The notes under the pieces are model-generated. The model had not been told where the DNA came from, did no database searches, and worked only from the letters and a program-made list of their open reading frames with translations. From positions 1 through 64,000 of the forward strand of contig CANRWO010000005.1 in assembly GCA_947643615.1 (NCBI GenBank): DNA of 64,000 bases, read 5' to 3'. Source of the DNA: an uncultured Lachnospiraceae bacterium (GTDB lineage Bacteria > Bacillota > Clostridia > Lachnospirales > Lachnospiraceae). The translations under genes and the position numbers were made by a program. The first letter of the stretch is position 1; each line of letters opens with the position of its first letter. Below are positions 27,617 through 36,973 of this stretch, in pieces.

Positions 27617-29086
27617 TTAGAAAGCTCCATCATTTTCCAGCTTCTCGATGCCTTTCCGGATTCTCTTTAAGCTCTCCTCCCTGCCCAGCACCTCCATGAT
27701 CTCGGTAGCGCCGGCAGGAGTCATCTGCTTACCGGAAACGGCAGTACGGATGGGCCACATTACGTATCCGTTCTTGCAGCCCTTCTCCTCAATATATTTT
27801 AGCAGGCTCTGATACAACCCGTCATTGCTGTAATCCGTCTGCTCCTCTAAAATGGGCAGGACCTCCTTCAATACTTCCAGGGAGGATGTCCTGTCTGTCT
27901 TCATCTTCTTGTGGGTATACATGGCCACGTCATATTCCGGCAATTCTTCGAAAAAGTCCACATGTCCCATAATGTCAGGTAATACCTCAATTCGGGTCTT
28001 TACCATGCTGGCAATTTTCTTTAAGTCAAGGTCCTTCTTCAGAACCTGTTTTAAATAAGGCTCCGCCATCTCATAAAATTTATCAAAGTCCATGGCTTTC
28101 ATGTACTCGCCGTTCATCCAGCGAAGCTTCACGGAGTCAAACACGGCGGGAGACCTGCTGATCCTGTGGTAATCAAACTCTTGTATGAGCTCGTCCAGGG
28201 AAAATATCTCTCGGTTATCCTCCGGGCTCCAACCCAGCAGCGCAATATAATTGACAATTGCTTCCGGCAAAAGGCCCTGTTCTACCATCTCCTCAAAGAT
28301 GTAAGAGCCGTTCTCACTCCTTTTGGCCAACTTTTTATGGTTCTCATCAGTGATCAGCGGCAAATGTACATACACCGGACTCTGCCAGCCGAATGCGTCA
28401 TACAGCCTCTGATACTTGGGCGATGACGACAGATATTCATTCCCTCTCACCACATGGGTGATATTCATAGTGTGGTCATCCACCACATTTGCAAAATTAT
28501 AAGTAGGGAAGCCGTCCGATTTGATTAATATCATATCATCCAGCTCCACATTTTCCACGGTGATGTCTCCGTAAAGTTCATCATGGAATGTGGTTCTACC
28601 CTCATTGGGAATGTTCTGCCGGATCACAAAGGGCTTGCCCGCCTCCAGATTCGCTTCAATTTCCTCCCTGGAAAGGGACAGGCAGTGCTTGTCATACATG
28701 GAAATCTCTTTTCCCTCCACCACTTCTGTCTTGAGGGAGGCAAGGCGCTCCTTATCGCAGAAACAATAATATGCCTGGCCCTTCTCAATCAATTCCTTTG
28801 CGTATTTCATGTAGATGCCGGTCTTTGTCCGCTGGCTCTGGACATAAGGGCCGTAGCCGCCGTCTTTATCGGGTCCTTCGTCATGGCACAATCCCGTCTT
28901 CTCCAAAGTCCGGTAAATGATCTCCGTAGCACCCTCTACAAAACGCTCCCGATCGGTATCTTCAATACGGAGCATAAAATCTCCACCATCATGCTTTGCG
29001 ATCAGAAATTCATACAATGCGGATCTCAGATTGCCCACATGCATTTTCCCGGTAGGACTGGGCGCGTATCTTGTCCTGATTTTCAT
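27617..29086 (-). CDS. gltX: Glutamyl-tRNA synthetase
   Basis: The enzyme charges tRNA with glutamate. The 489-residue length is normal. The class-I HIGH-type motif is [17 protein letters not shown] near the N-terminus. The KMSKS-type loop reads KLAKRSE, with Ala where most bacterial GluRS have Ser. The anticodon-binding domain fills the last 170 residues. GGAGG lies 6 nt before the start at 29086. The downstream helicase gene overlaps the translation signals of its end. It should also charge tRNA-Gln if the organism uses the amidotransferase route, which this window does not show. Confidence 0.96.
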   Translation of the reverse strand: MKIRTRYAPSPTGKMHVGNLRSALYEFLIAKHDGGDFMLRIEDTDRERFVEGATEIIYRTLEKTGLCHDEGPDKDGGYGPYVQSQRTKTGIYMKYAKELIEKGQAYYCFCDKERLASLKTEVVEGKEISMYDKHCLSLSREEIEANLEAGKPFVIRQNIPNEGRTTFHDELYGDITVENVELDDMILIKSDGFPTYNFANVVDDHTMNITHVVRGNEYLSSSPKYQRLYDAFGWQSPVYVHLPLITDENHKKLAKRSENGSYIFEEMVEQGLLPEAIVNYIALLGWSPEDNREIFSLDELIQEFDYHRISRSPAVFDSVKLRWMNGEYMKAMDFDKFYEMAEPYLKQVLKKDLDLKKIASMVKTRIEVLPDIMGHVDFFEELPEYDVAMYTHKKMKTDRTSSLEVLKEVLPILEEQTDYSNDGLYQSLLKYIEEKGCKNGYVMWPIRTAVSGKQMTPAGATEIMEVLGREESLKRIRKGIEKLENDGAF

Positions 29087-29131
29087 TCTATACCTCCCTG
29101 CCCGCTTTTGCGGCATTAATTTAGTATTCCT

Positions 29132-29160
29132 ATACTACTACCTTTTCGTAAAATGTGCAA
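29132..29160 (-). promoter_or_regulatory. Promoter of gltX
   Basis: The minus-strand -35 TTGCAC (29160-29155) and -10 TAGTAT (29137-29132) have a 17-bp spacer, about 45 bp before the gltX start codon. Confidence 0.55.
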
Positions 29161-29284
29161 CCGTTTATTCTATACAGGCATGTAACGCTCTATTTTGAAA
29201 GAATTCCTTCAAAACATCGTAAATCCCTATGATATTTTCCCTTTTAGCGTATATTTTGCAGGGAAAAGCATCATAAATAGCTTA

Positions 29285-30778
29285 TTAATTTGCCTCAGGC
29301 ACTTTTTCCGCCGCTGCCGCCTTGAACGTAGCCACTTCCTTTGCCGCCTGGGGGATGGAAATGTTGGTGCCCGCCCCTGCGATGCAGCCTCCCGGGCAGG
29401 CCATCCCTTCAATCAGGCAACCGTTCTTTTTCCCTGCCTTTGCCAGCAAGAGCATCTTTTTACATTCTGCCAGGCTTTCCGCATGCTCAATCCTGACTTC
29501 CGTACCTGGATAGTAGGCGTTGATACAATCCTCGATAGCGCTTGCCACTCCCCCCGCTACTCCATATCCGCGCCCGGCTCCGGTAGCATCCCGCATCTCG
29601 TCCATCGCCTTGATCTCTTCCAGCAGAATCCCCTTGGCCTCGAACATTCCTGCCAGCTCCTCAAAGGTGATCACAAAATCCACATCGGAACGGATCGTCC
29701 TGCGGCTGGCCTCCAGCTTCTTTGATGCGCAAGGCCCGATAAATACCACCCCCGCATCGGGGTGTTCCTTTTTGATGATCCGCGCCGTAGCCACCATGGG
29801 AGTCAGCTCATTGCTGATCTTATCAATGGTTTCCGGAAATAAGTTTTTCGCCATAACGGACCAGGAGGGACAGCAGGAAGTCAATGCAAAAGCCTGATTG
29901 CCGGTGGCAACCTCCTTCACATAATGCTCCGCCTCGGCCATACAGCCAAGATCCGCTCCCAATGCCGTCTCATACACATCTGCAAAACCCAGCTCCTTCA
30001 GCGCCGTTTTAAAAATATCAGGTGTTACTCCTGCCCCGAACTGCCCCACAAACGCCGGCGCTACCTGGGCTATGATCTTCCGCCCGGACTGCAGGGCACG
30101 GATAAGCTGGAATATCTGGGATTTATCCGCAATTGCCCCAAAAGGGCAGCTGACCATACATTGGCCGCAGGAAACACACAAGTCATTGTCTATATATGCC
30201 CTGCCAAAACGGTCGGATTTGATTGCCCCAATGCCGCAGGCTGCCTTACAGGGGCGCTCCTTATGGCAAATGGCATCATAAGGGCATACATCTTTGCATT
30301 TGCCACATTTAATGCACTTTTCCTGATCGATCACGGACTTTCCGTCCACCATGGAAATCGCTCCCCTGGGGCAGACACTCTGGCAGGGATGTGCCACACA
30401 CCCCATGCAGGAGCTGGTGATCTCATACTTGTTTTCCGGACAGGCGTTGCAGGCGGAAGGGATCACCTGCATCAAAGGCGGTTCATAATATTTCTCGCCA
30501 ATGTTGCTTTCTTCCAGTCCCTGGGTAAGATGTCCCGGATGCTCCCTGTTCTCCGGCCTCAGGCTCATACCCATTGCAAGGCGGATACGTTCACGTACAA
30601 TAGCCCTGTCACGGTACACACTCTCAAAAAACTGTGTCTCCTCATAGTCTACGATCTTATACGGAAGAGCCTCCATATCATCCTTTAAATTTGTGGAATG
30701 ATATGCCAGATCCGCCACTTCCCTGAACACTCTCCTGCGCTTCTGCCTTACAGGAGTGTCAATTCCTCTCATGCTCAT
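29285..30778 (-). CDS. Monomeric [FeFe] hydrogenase, group B type
   Basis: This is a ferredoxin-linked hydrogenase, producing or sensing H2 in fermentative anaerobes. The 497-residue protein has an N-terminal helical region, then several 4Fe-4S cluster motifs (CIKCGKCKDVCP, CVSCGQCMVSCP and further Cys groups, about 130-235), and a C-terminal H-cluster domain. H-cluster ligands are in TSCCPSW, GPCASKK and MACPGGC. The pattern fits the group B monomeric enzymes better than the NADH-linked type. The start at 30778 has AAGGAGG 5 nt upstream; the ATG at 30844 has none. Maturation genes hydEFG are not in the window. Confidence 0.92.
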   Translation of the reverse strand: MSMRGIDTPVRQKRRRVFREVADLAYHSTNLKDDMEALPYKIVDYEETQFFESVYRDRAIVRERIRLAMGMSLRPENREHPGHLTQGLEESNIGEKYYEPPLMQVIPSACNACPENKYEITSSCMGCVAHPCQSVCPRGAISMVDGKSVIDQEKCIKCGKCKDVCPYDAICHKERPCKAACGIGAIKSDRFGRAYIDNDLCVSCGQCMVSCPFGAIADKSQIFQLIRALQSGRKIIAQVAPAFVGQFGAGVTPDIFKTALKELGFADVYETALGADLGCMAEAEHYVKEVATGNQAFALTSCCPSWSVMAKNLFPETIDKISNELTPMVATARIIKKEHPDAGVVFIGPCASKKLEASRRTIRSDVDFVITFEELAGMFEAKGILLEEIKAMDEMRDATGAGRGYGVAGGVASAIEDCINAYYPGTEVRIEHAESLAECKKMLLLAKAGKKNGCLIEGMACPGGCIAGAGTNISIPQAAKEVATFKAAAAEKVPEAN

Positions 30779-31179
30779 ATCCCCCTCCTTATTTCTGCCC
30801 ACTTCCCGGACTTCTTCCAATCCGGATAAGTCTAAGAGCTTCATGCCAAATAGTATCGATCAATAGTCCTGTTTCAAGAACCCATGCCCATTATATGCCT
30901 GCTCGCTTCCACAAAATTGAGTATAGCATACATATAGGAATCACACCATTATTTCTTTAAATTGTTTTCTGCATTATTTTCTGCCCTCTCCGATATGGAA
31001 ATCAAACCTTTCATCATCTGTAAGTGTTTTCCTCCCCCTCCTTGTGCTATGATAATCCCAGAAACAAAATAGTAAGTTGAATTTGAGCCAGGGCCGGGGA
31101 TCGCCTTGACCGCAGTCGGAAATTTGAAATTTCCGACGCGTGTCATCGCAGTAAACTGCTCTGGCATGGAGGTAATCAA
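30779..31179. other. Divergent intergenic region between hydrogenase and bceA
   Basis: The 400-bp stretch has no gene. On the minus strand a -35 TTGAAA (30877-30872), 16-bp spacer and -10 TACTAT (30855-30850) may drive the hydrogenase. On the plus strand a -10 TATGAT (31048-31053) precedes bceA but its -35 is weak (TGTTTT). A perfect palindrome with 11-bp arms lies at 31115-31137, between that -10 and the bceA start. Confidence 0.5.
31115..31137. promoter_or_regulatory. Perfect 23-bp palindrome before bceA
   Basis: Arms GTCGGAAATTT and AAATTTCCGAC flank a single central G. It is 42 bp before the original bceA start codon. It could be an operator for a dimeric regulator, or a short hairpin in the 5' leader; there is no T-run to make it a terminator. 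Confidence 0.5.
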
Positions 31180-31953
31180 ATGGAACCCATTCTTGAAATC
31201 GAATCCCTGTAAAAATACTACGGAAAATGCGCCCCCCAGACAAAGGCATTGGACGGCATCACGTTCCAGGTGATGCCGGGAGAATTCCTGGGCATCATGG
31301 GCAGCAGCGGATCCGGCAAATCTACATTGCTAAACTGCATCGCCACCGTAATACACCCCGGCAGCGGCAGCATTACAATGAACGGCAGGCAGGTGCAGGC
31401 CCTCAAGGGAGCTGCCCTGGCAGACTACCGCGGCAAGGAGATCGGATATTTATTCCAGAATTTTGAACTGCTGGACAATCTGACCGGGTATGAAAATATC
31501 CTGCTCCCCCTCTCCCTCCACGGTGTCCCGGAAAAGGAAAGCAGGAAACGGCTGGAAAAGCTGGCAGCTTACCTGGAGATCAAAGACGTCCTGCAGAAGT
31601 TTCCCTCCCAAATGTCGGGCGGTCAGAAGCAGAGAGTTGCAGCCGCCAGGGCCCTTATCCTGAACCCGGGGATCATTCTTGCCGACGAACCCACCGGCGC
31701 CCTTGATTCCAGGAACGCAAAGGCTTTGATGGAAAAGCTGGCGGGCCTGAACCGGAATTCCAATACCACTATCCTGATGGTGACACATGACTGCAATGCG
31801 GCCAGCTACTGCAAACGGATCCTGTTTATCCAGGACGGCATGATTTTCCACGAACTCAGAAGAAGCATTCCTGAGGAATCCCAGCAGGAATTCTACGAGC
31901 GGATTCTGAAAGCTATGGCTCAGTTAGGAGGTGGCAGTGCAAATGTTCTTTAA
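31180..31953 (+). pseudogene. bceA: BceA-type ABC transporter ATPase with in-frame stop at codon 11
   Basis: The protein would be the ATPase of a peptide-sensing/resistance transporter. The ATG at 31180 has GGAGG 7 nt upstream and opens the expected N-terminus MEPILEIESL, but codon 11 (31210-31212) is TAA, where relatives have Gln or Lys just before KYYG. The same frame then continues intact to 31953: Walker A GSSGSGKST, Q-loop, signature MSGGQKQRVAAARAL, Walker B IILADEPTGALD and the switch His in VTHDC. Restart at TTG 31249 would lose the first strand and the A-loop Tyr and has poor spacing from its Shine-Dalgarno. Loss looks recent, since nothing else is damaged. A sequencing error must be excluded. 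Confidence 0.8.
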
Positions 31954-34006
31954 GTTAATTTCCCGAAACAGCCGACGGAACCGGAAGGAAAACGGACTTT
32001 TGTTCAGCTCCCTGCTGGTATCCATTATAGCTTTTTACATTATTTTGGCACTGCCCCGCCAGGATGTCATGGTCTTTTTACAGGAAATGGAGAGCGTTGC
32101 CGTCAGCAAGCTTATGACCTTGATTCCTGTATTTTACGGAATGGCCCTGTTTATCCTGTTCTTCCTTATCTATTATGCCAGCAAGTTCCAGCTGGAACGG
32201 CGCAGGCATGAATTCGGCGTCTATCTGATGATGGGTATGCGCCGGGTCAAATTATTCGCCATGCTGCTGGCCGAGGATTTCCGAAACAGCATTCTTTCTC
32301 TGGCTGTGGGACTTCCCATCGCCGTCCTGCTCTCGGAACTGGTCAGCCTGGTCACCGCCCGGCTGGTGGGCATCGGCATCGTCGGGCATCAGGTGTCCTT
32401 TTCCCTGCATGCCGTTTGGTGGACGGCAATGGGATTTCTCCTGATCAAGCTGACAGCCTTCCTGCTCCTCAGCGGCAGGATCAGCAGGCAGGAAATCGGT
32501 TCTCTGCTTACGGAAACGCCGGATGGCGTAAAAAGGCAGCTTCCCCCACTCTGCTATGCCATTTCTTCCCTGATTGGCATCCTCTGCCTGGCAGCTGCCT
32601 ATGCCATGGCCATCAAGGGTAGTGCCTGGCAGGGTATCCGCAATATGGGGCTGACGGTCCTCCTGGGGTTATTGGGAACCTTTTCCTTCTTCTGGGGACT
32701 CCGTTTCCTGATGGGCCTGGCGGTGCGCTCGGGAAGAAGCGACCGACGCCTGCATGTGTTCAATTTCCGCCAGATACAGGAGACCGTGATCCACCGTTCG
32801 GGCGCCCTTGCGGTCTGTTCTCTCCTGATCCTGTCCGCCCTGTGCTGCTTCGGCGCAGGCGTGGCCATCTCCCGCTTTTATGGGGAATCCGAGCAGCATG
32901 TTCTGGATTACACTTTTCAGACAACCGAGAATATGCACTCTGGGGCGGACATCCGGCAGACACTGGCCGAACACCATCTGGACACCCGGTTTTCCGATCT
33001 GTTTGAAATGAAAGTGGGGCATATTAACACTTCGGATGACACACGCAATGCTTTCCGAATGGAACCGGTCATGAATGCCTTACGCGACATGCCGTCTTCC
33101 GCAGACAGGGATGTGCTCCTGAACAATCTGCAGTTCACCACATATCCCTATCTGATCTCACTAAGCAGCTACAACCGGGTCCTTACTGCCGCCGATATGC
33201 CTGTTTTAGAGCTGGGTACAGATGAAGCCGCCGTATATATAGACAGCAGCTTTACCACAAACGGCCGGACCCGTATACTGAATGAAGTGTTCCGTTCCAG
33301 GCCGGAAACCGTACTGGACGGCAACCCTCTCTTTCTCACCGGGACCGTACAGACAACGAAATTGGTCACAGACCGCACCATCACATTGTCCTTCGCCCTC
33401 ATCCTTCCGGATGATGTGTTTGAACGCTATACCCAGGGCAGCTACAGCGTCTACCTGAACGGTATTCTTGCCCAAGACATGGCCCGGGACACAAGCCTTA
33501 TGTCCGCCATTTCGGAAATGAACAGCGCATTGGACGGAACAGGGCTGTCTTACGAAAGCTATCTGCAGAATATGGGGCGTCAGCTGTTCTACATGGTGGC
33601 TGCCAGCTATATTACCATTTACCTTGCCATCATTTTCCTGCTCATTGCCAACACGGTCATAGGCGTACAGTTCCTCATGGGACAGCAGAAATCCGGCCGG
33701 CGTTATCGGACGCTGATCCGCCTGGGCGCGCCTTACAGGACACTGTGCCGGTCCGCCAGGAAGCAAATCCGCTGGTATTTCGGTATTCCCACCGTGGTTG
33801 CCGTATTCAGCAGCCTGTTCGGGGTTCGGGCGCTGCTTACCGGTTTTTTGTCCTACAACGCGAAGGAAGACCTGCCCGAGATGATGCTTGTTTCTGCCGC
33901 TATGATTTTGGCGCTCTGTGTGATAGAATATATTTATGTTGCCGCAGTAAAGCATTCCAGTGACCGTTATCTGCTGTCTCTGATAGTGCCGGAGCGGGAA
34001 GAATAA
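31943..34006 (+). CDS. bceB: BceB-type ABC transporter permease
   Basis: This is the membrane partner of BceA, which in this family senses and detoxifies cell-wall-active peptides. The 687-residue protein starts MFFKLISRNSRRNRKENG, has two FtsX-type membrane blocks (N-terminal four helices including the motif ERRRHEFGVYLMMGM; C-terminal group near 545-680) and the large extracellular domain of about 200-250 residues that is diagnostic for BceB. The start at 31943 follows GGAGG by 11 nt and overlaps bceA by 11 bp; a GTG at 31937 is an alternative. The reading frame is intact despite the nonsense codon in bceA. Confidence 0.92.
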   Translation: MFFKLISRNSRRNRKENGLLFSSLLVSIIAFYIILALPRQDVMVFLQEMESVAVSKLMTLIPVFYGMALFILFFLIYYASKFQLERRRHEFGVYLMMGMRRVKLFAMLLAEDFRNSILSLAVGLPIAVLLSELVSLVTARLVGIGIVGHQVSFSLHAVWWTAMGFLLIKLTAFLLLSGRISRQEIGSLLTETPDGVKRQLPPLCYAISSLIGILCLAAAYAMAIKGSAWQGIRNMGLTVLLGLLGTFSFFWGLRFLMGLAVRSGRSDRRLHVFNFRQIQETVIHRSGALAVCSLLILSALCCFGAGVAISRFYGESEQHVLDYTFQTTENMHSGADIRQTLAEHHLDTRFSDLFEMKVGHINTSDDTRNAFRMEPVMNALRDMPSSADRDVLLNNLQFTTYPYLISLSSYNRVLTAADMPVLELGTDEAAVYIDSSFTTNGRTRILNEVFRSRPETVLDGNPLFLTGTVQTTKLVTDRTITLSFALILPDDVFERYTQGSYSVYLNGILAQDMARDTSLMSAISEMNSALDGTGLSYESYLQNMGRQLFYMVAASYITIYLAIIFLLIANTVIGVQFLMGQQKSGRRYRTLIRLGAPYRTLCRSARKQIRWYFGIPTVVAVFSSLFGVRALLTGFLSYNAKEDLPEMMLVSAAMILALCVIEYIYVAAVKHSSDRYLLSLIVPEREE

Positions 34007-34044
34007 ATTCAGGAATCAATATCGGAACGGGAAGGGGATATTCT

Positions 34045-34716
34045 TTGAAAAAAATAGCTGTTGTAGAGGATGAAGCTTTCATGCGGGAGGAATTATCGGA
34101 TATTCTGCGCAAGGCAGGTTACGAGGTCTGCGAAATCTGCGAATTCGGGGCGGCTGCTGACACGATTCTGCTCCTGTCTCCCGACCTGGTGCTCCTGGAT
34201 TTAAACCTGCCGGGAGCCAGCGGATTCCAAATCTGCCGCGAGATCAAACAGAAAAGCCCCCTCCCGGTGCTGGTTCTTACCTCCAGGGATCAGATGCGGG
34301 ACGAACTCCATGCGCTGGACCTGGGCGCCGATGAATTTCTGACGAAACCCTGCAGGAAGGAGCGTCTGCTGGCCCGGATCTCCAATGTCTTAAAACGGTA
34401 CGAGGGCCGGCCCAATCTTCTGGAAGGGCCGGATTACCTCCTGGACCGGCTGACCTACACGCTTTATATACACAATGACTCCGTAATCCTGCCGAAAAAC
34501 CAGGGAAAGCTCCTGGAGGCTTTCCTTCTTCACAGGGAAGAGACCGTTACAAAGGAAGAACTCTGCCTTGCCCTCTGGGATACCACAGAATATATTGACG
34601 AAAACGCGCTCCAGGTGAACCTCACGCGTTTGAAAAAGACCATGGCAGAGTTAAGGATGGGGCAGCGGATTGTGCCTGTCCGCGGGATCGGATACCGCCT
34701 TACGGCTGCCTGCTGA
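34045..34716 (+). CDS. bceR: BceR-type response regulator (OmpR family)
   Basis: This DNA-binding regulator is paired with the next gene. The 223-residue protein has a receiver domain with acidic residues VEDEAF, phospho-acceptor Asp in LVLLDLNLPG and Lys in FLTKP, then a winged-helix domain ending RGIGYRL. The start is TTG at 34045, with AAGGGG 7 nt upstream and the usual residues KKIAVVEDE directly after it. In this family it activates the transporter genes when the peptide is sensed; here that job would be affected by the broken ATPase. Confidence 0.93.
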   Translation: MKKIAVVEDEAFMREELSDILRKAGYEVCEICEFGAAADTILLLSPDLVLLDLNLPGASGFQICREIKQKSPLPVLVLTSRDQMRDELHALDLGADEFLTKPCRKERLLARISNVLKRYEGRPNLLEGPDYLLDRLTYTLYIHNDSVILPKNQGKLLEAFLLHREETVTKEELCLALWDTTEYIDENALQVNLTRLKKTMAELRMGQRIVPVRGIGYRLTAAC

Positions 34717-34787
34717 TTATTTGTCACGGCTGAATTGTGTTTTGCAGACTCTGGATAAAAGATATACAGGGAGAAATAGAAATCATT

Positions 34788-35813
34788 ATGAAACTTCTTT
34801 TACGGTATACCCCATGGCTTATGCTGCTGTTGGTGGTAAATGGATTTGCGGCACTGCTTTTATGGCTTGCCGATACACAGGCGTTTTACGCTATGGTGAC
34901 CGCCATTTTGCTGTTCACTGCTCTCCTGTTCACTGCTCTGTGTTATGGACTGATCCGCCGGGAGCGGAAAAAGGAAGAAGCCTTTCTGGATTTTCTCGGC
35001 AATCCGGACGAATATCACGAAGAACTGCTTCTAAAAACCGTCTCCGCCGCCCAGAGGGAGCCTGTTGTCTCTCTGGGCAGGATTCTGCGGGCGAAGCAGG
35101 CTGCTTATACCGAAATCCAGGAACAGTGGAATGATTATGAAGAATATGTGGAATCCTGGGCCCATGAGACCAAAATCCCTCTTTCTTTATTGACACTGCT
35201 TCTGGACAACCGCCGGGAGGAACTGCCGGCTTCCACAGCGGTGAAGCTGGATCATATCAGAAACCATATGCAGGAATCCATTGACCAGATGCTGTATTAT
35301 GCACGGCTGAAGAGCGCCACAAAGGACTACCTGTTTGAATACGTCAATATCCGTGAATGCATTGCAGAACTGTTGGAGGACTACAAACCGCTGCTGGAGG
35401 AAAAGGAATTCAGGATCCGGTGCAGCCTGTCCCTTGACACGGTCTATTCCGACCGGAGAGGACTGCGCTTCCTTCTGGGACAGCTTATCAGCAATTCCAT
35501 AAAATATTGCGGCGAGAAACCCGAACTGTGTTTTCAATCCTTTCCAAAAGGCAACCGCCATATCCTGAGTGTGAAGGATAACGGAATCGGTGTACGTGCC
35601 TGTGACCTTCCCTATATATACGAAAAGGGATTTACCGGCGACTCAGGGGAAAGCAGGAAAAGGGCTACCGGGATGGGTTTGTATCTCGTAAAAGAAATGG
35701 CAAAGGATCTGAATCTATCCCTGCATGCCGATTCCCAGTGGAATAAAGGCTTCGAGATGCAGATATCTTTCCCGGTTGTGGAGGAGGAAAAAAACAGCCG
35801 CCTGACTGTATAG
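34788..35813 (+). CDS. bceS: BceS-type sensor histidine kinase
   Basis: This is an intramembrane-sensing kinase of 341 residues. Two N-terminal membrane helices (about 8-30 and 37-58) have almost no extracellular loop, as in BceS proteins that read the state of the transporter. The phospho-acceptor His lies in WAHETKIPL, and ATPase motifs are QLISNSIKYC, VKDNGIGV and TGMGLYLVKEM. The start at 34788 is chosen because the membrane helix then begins at once; GGAGA is about 14 nt upstream. It is the last gene of the bceABRS unit. Confidence 0.92.
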   Translation: MKLLLRYTPWLMLLLVVNGFAALLLWLADTQAFYAMVTAILLFTALLFTALCYGLIRRERKKEEAFLDFLGNPDEYHEELLLKTVSAAQREPVVSLGRILRAKQAAYTEIQEQWNDYEEYVESWAHETKIPLSLLTLLLDNRREELPASTAVKLDHIRNHMQESIDQMLYYARLKSATKDYLFEYVNIRECIAELLEDYKPLLEEKEFRIRCSLSLDTVYSDRRGLRFLLGQLISNSIKYCGEKPELCFQSFPKGNRHILSVKDNGIGVRACDLPYIYEKGFTGDSGESRKRATGMGLYLVKEMAKDLNLSLHADSQWNKGFEMQISFPVVEEEKNSRLTV

Positions 35814-35925
35814 TTGCCCGGTAACTGCGTGTCTTCCGGCAGTATCGGTATTTTTATATGCCGGTTTTGCCTCCGTGCGGCGGCCCTGGCGGAAGCAGGC
35901 TGCCTCAGCATGGCAGCTTTATCCT

Positions 35926-36831
35926 TCACAGTTTCTCGCTGAATATACTCTTGTACCCTTCCCCAAAGATCTCCGTGGCGCTGGTAACGATCATGAAAGC
36001 CAGGGGATCTTCGTCTTTAATGATCTCTTCCGCCTTGGGTGAAAGCTGCTTTTTCATTACGCACATGATTACGTTTTTCCCTTTGCCGCTGTATGCGCCC
36101 TGGCCGGAAATATATGTCACTCCGATTTCCATCTCTTCCAGAATGCGCTTCGTGATGGCCTCGTGATGGTCGCTGATAATAAAAATCAGCTTGGCACCGT
36201 CACGTCCATAAAGCACCACATCCAGCAGGACGGAATTGATCACTACCACAATCCCCGCATACATGGCCACCTCAATGTCCTGAAATGCAAAAGCGGAAAG
36301 GATCACCACCGCGGCATCCGTGATCAGAAAAAGGGAGCCTGTCTTCATATGGGGAAATTTCAGCCGCAGCAGCTTAATAACGATATCCATACCGCCGGTC
36401 GTCGCCCCTGCTTTGAACACCAGGCCCAGCGCCACTGCCATCAACGCGCCTCCTGCAACGGATGAGAGGAACAAATCCTCTGTGACCGGCCCCACCCTGT
36501 TCAGCAGGTTGGTAAAGGTTGAGACTGCAAAAGTGGCATAAGCTGTGGACAGTATAAACCGGATACCAAACTTCCACATACCCAGGATCAAAATAGGTAC
36601 ATTGATCAGGAAGATCCATGTACCCGTAGACACATCCGTCACACGGTTCAATATTACCGCAATACCGGTAACTCCGCCCGGCGCCAGGGAATTAGGGTCT
36701 AAAAGCAGGCTTACGGCTATGGCATAAATGAAAGAAGCCGCCGTGATGACGAGATAGTCCCACAATATTCTCTTCCCTGTCTTTTTCTTTTCATACAGGA
36801 TTTCCTCCTCCTGCTCTCTGCTCATTGCCAT
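35926..36831 (-). CDS. YitT family membrane protein (DUF161 + DUF2179)
   Basis: This is an integral membrane protein of about 301 residues with unknown substrate. It has five or six membrane helices in the first 200 residues with the family segments LAPGGVTGIAVI and AGATTGGMDIV, then a cytoplasmic DUF2179 domain (about 215-300) with GVTYISGQGAYSGK. The start at 36831 follows AGGAGG by 11 nt; the longer frame to 36891 begins with TTG without a binding site. It lies between bceS (convergent) and ilvA and is transcribed leftward. Confidence 0.9.
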   Translation of the reverse strand: MAMSREQEEEILYEKKKTGKRILWDYLVITAASFIYAIAVSLLLDPNSLAPGGVTGIAVILNRVTDVSTGTWIFLINVPILILGMWKFGIRFILSTAYATFAVSTFTNLLNRVGPVTEDLFLSSVAGGALMAVALGLVFKAGATTGGMDIVIKLLRLKFPHMKTGSLFLITDAAVVILSAFAFQDIEVAMYAGIVVVINSVLLDVVLYGRDGAKLIFIISDHHEAITKRILEEMEIGVTYISGQGAYSGKGKNVIMCVMKKQLSPKAEEIIKDEDPLAFMIVTSATEIFGEGYKSIFSEKL

Positions 36832-36920
36832 ATCTTTCCATTCCTCCTGCCAAATCTCAAATCCGGATATATGCACGGTTCCTCTTCCCAATTCTTTTTA
36901 TCTTTCCATCCATACTGAAA

Positions 36921-36957
36921 GTGTAAATCCGCATATATAATATATGCGGATTTACAC
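36921..36957. repeat. Perfect 37-bp palindrome between ilvA and yitT-type gene
   Basis: Two 18-bp arms, GTGTAAATCCGCATATAT and its exact complement, flank a single A. It lies 16 bp after the ilvA stop codon. A hairpin here could stop leftward transcription from ilvA, but the run after the stem (ACTTTC on the minus strand) is poor in T, so an operator or a 3'-end-protecting stem is also possible. Confidence 0.75.
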
Positions 36958-36973
36958 AGCAAAACTCATGATA

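Noticed and set aside
31210..31212. TAA as a recoded sense codon
   Set aside because: Other genes in the window end in TAA in the normal way, and no recoding structure was recognised.
30949..31249. Short minus-strand open frames (76-91 codons) before bceA
   Set aside because: They overlap the bceA promoter and start and have no ribosome binding site or domain.
35899..35922. Possible terminator between bceS and the YitT-type gene
   Set aside because: A GCTGCC/GGCAGC stem is present but only TTT follows on the plus strand and no T-run on the minus strand, so the evidence is too weak.
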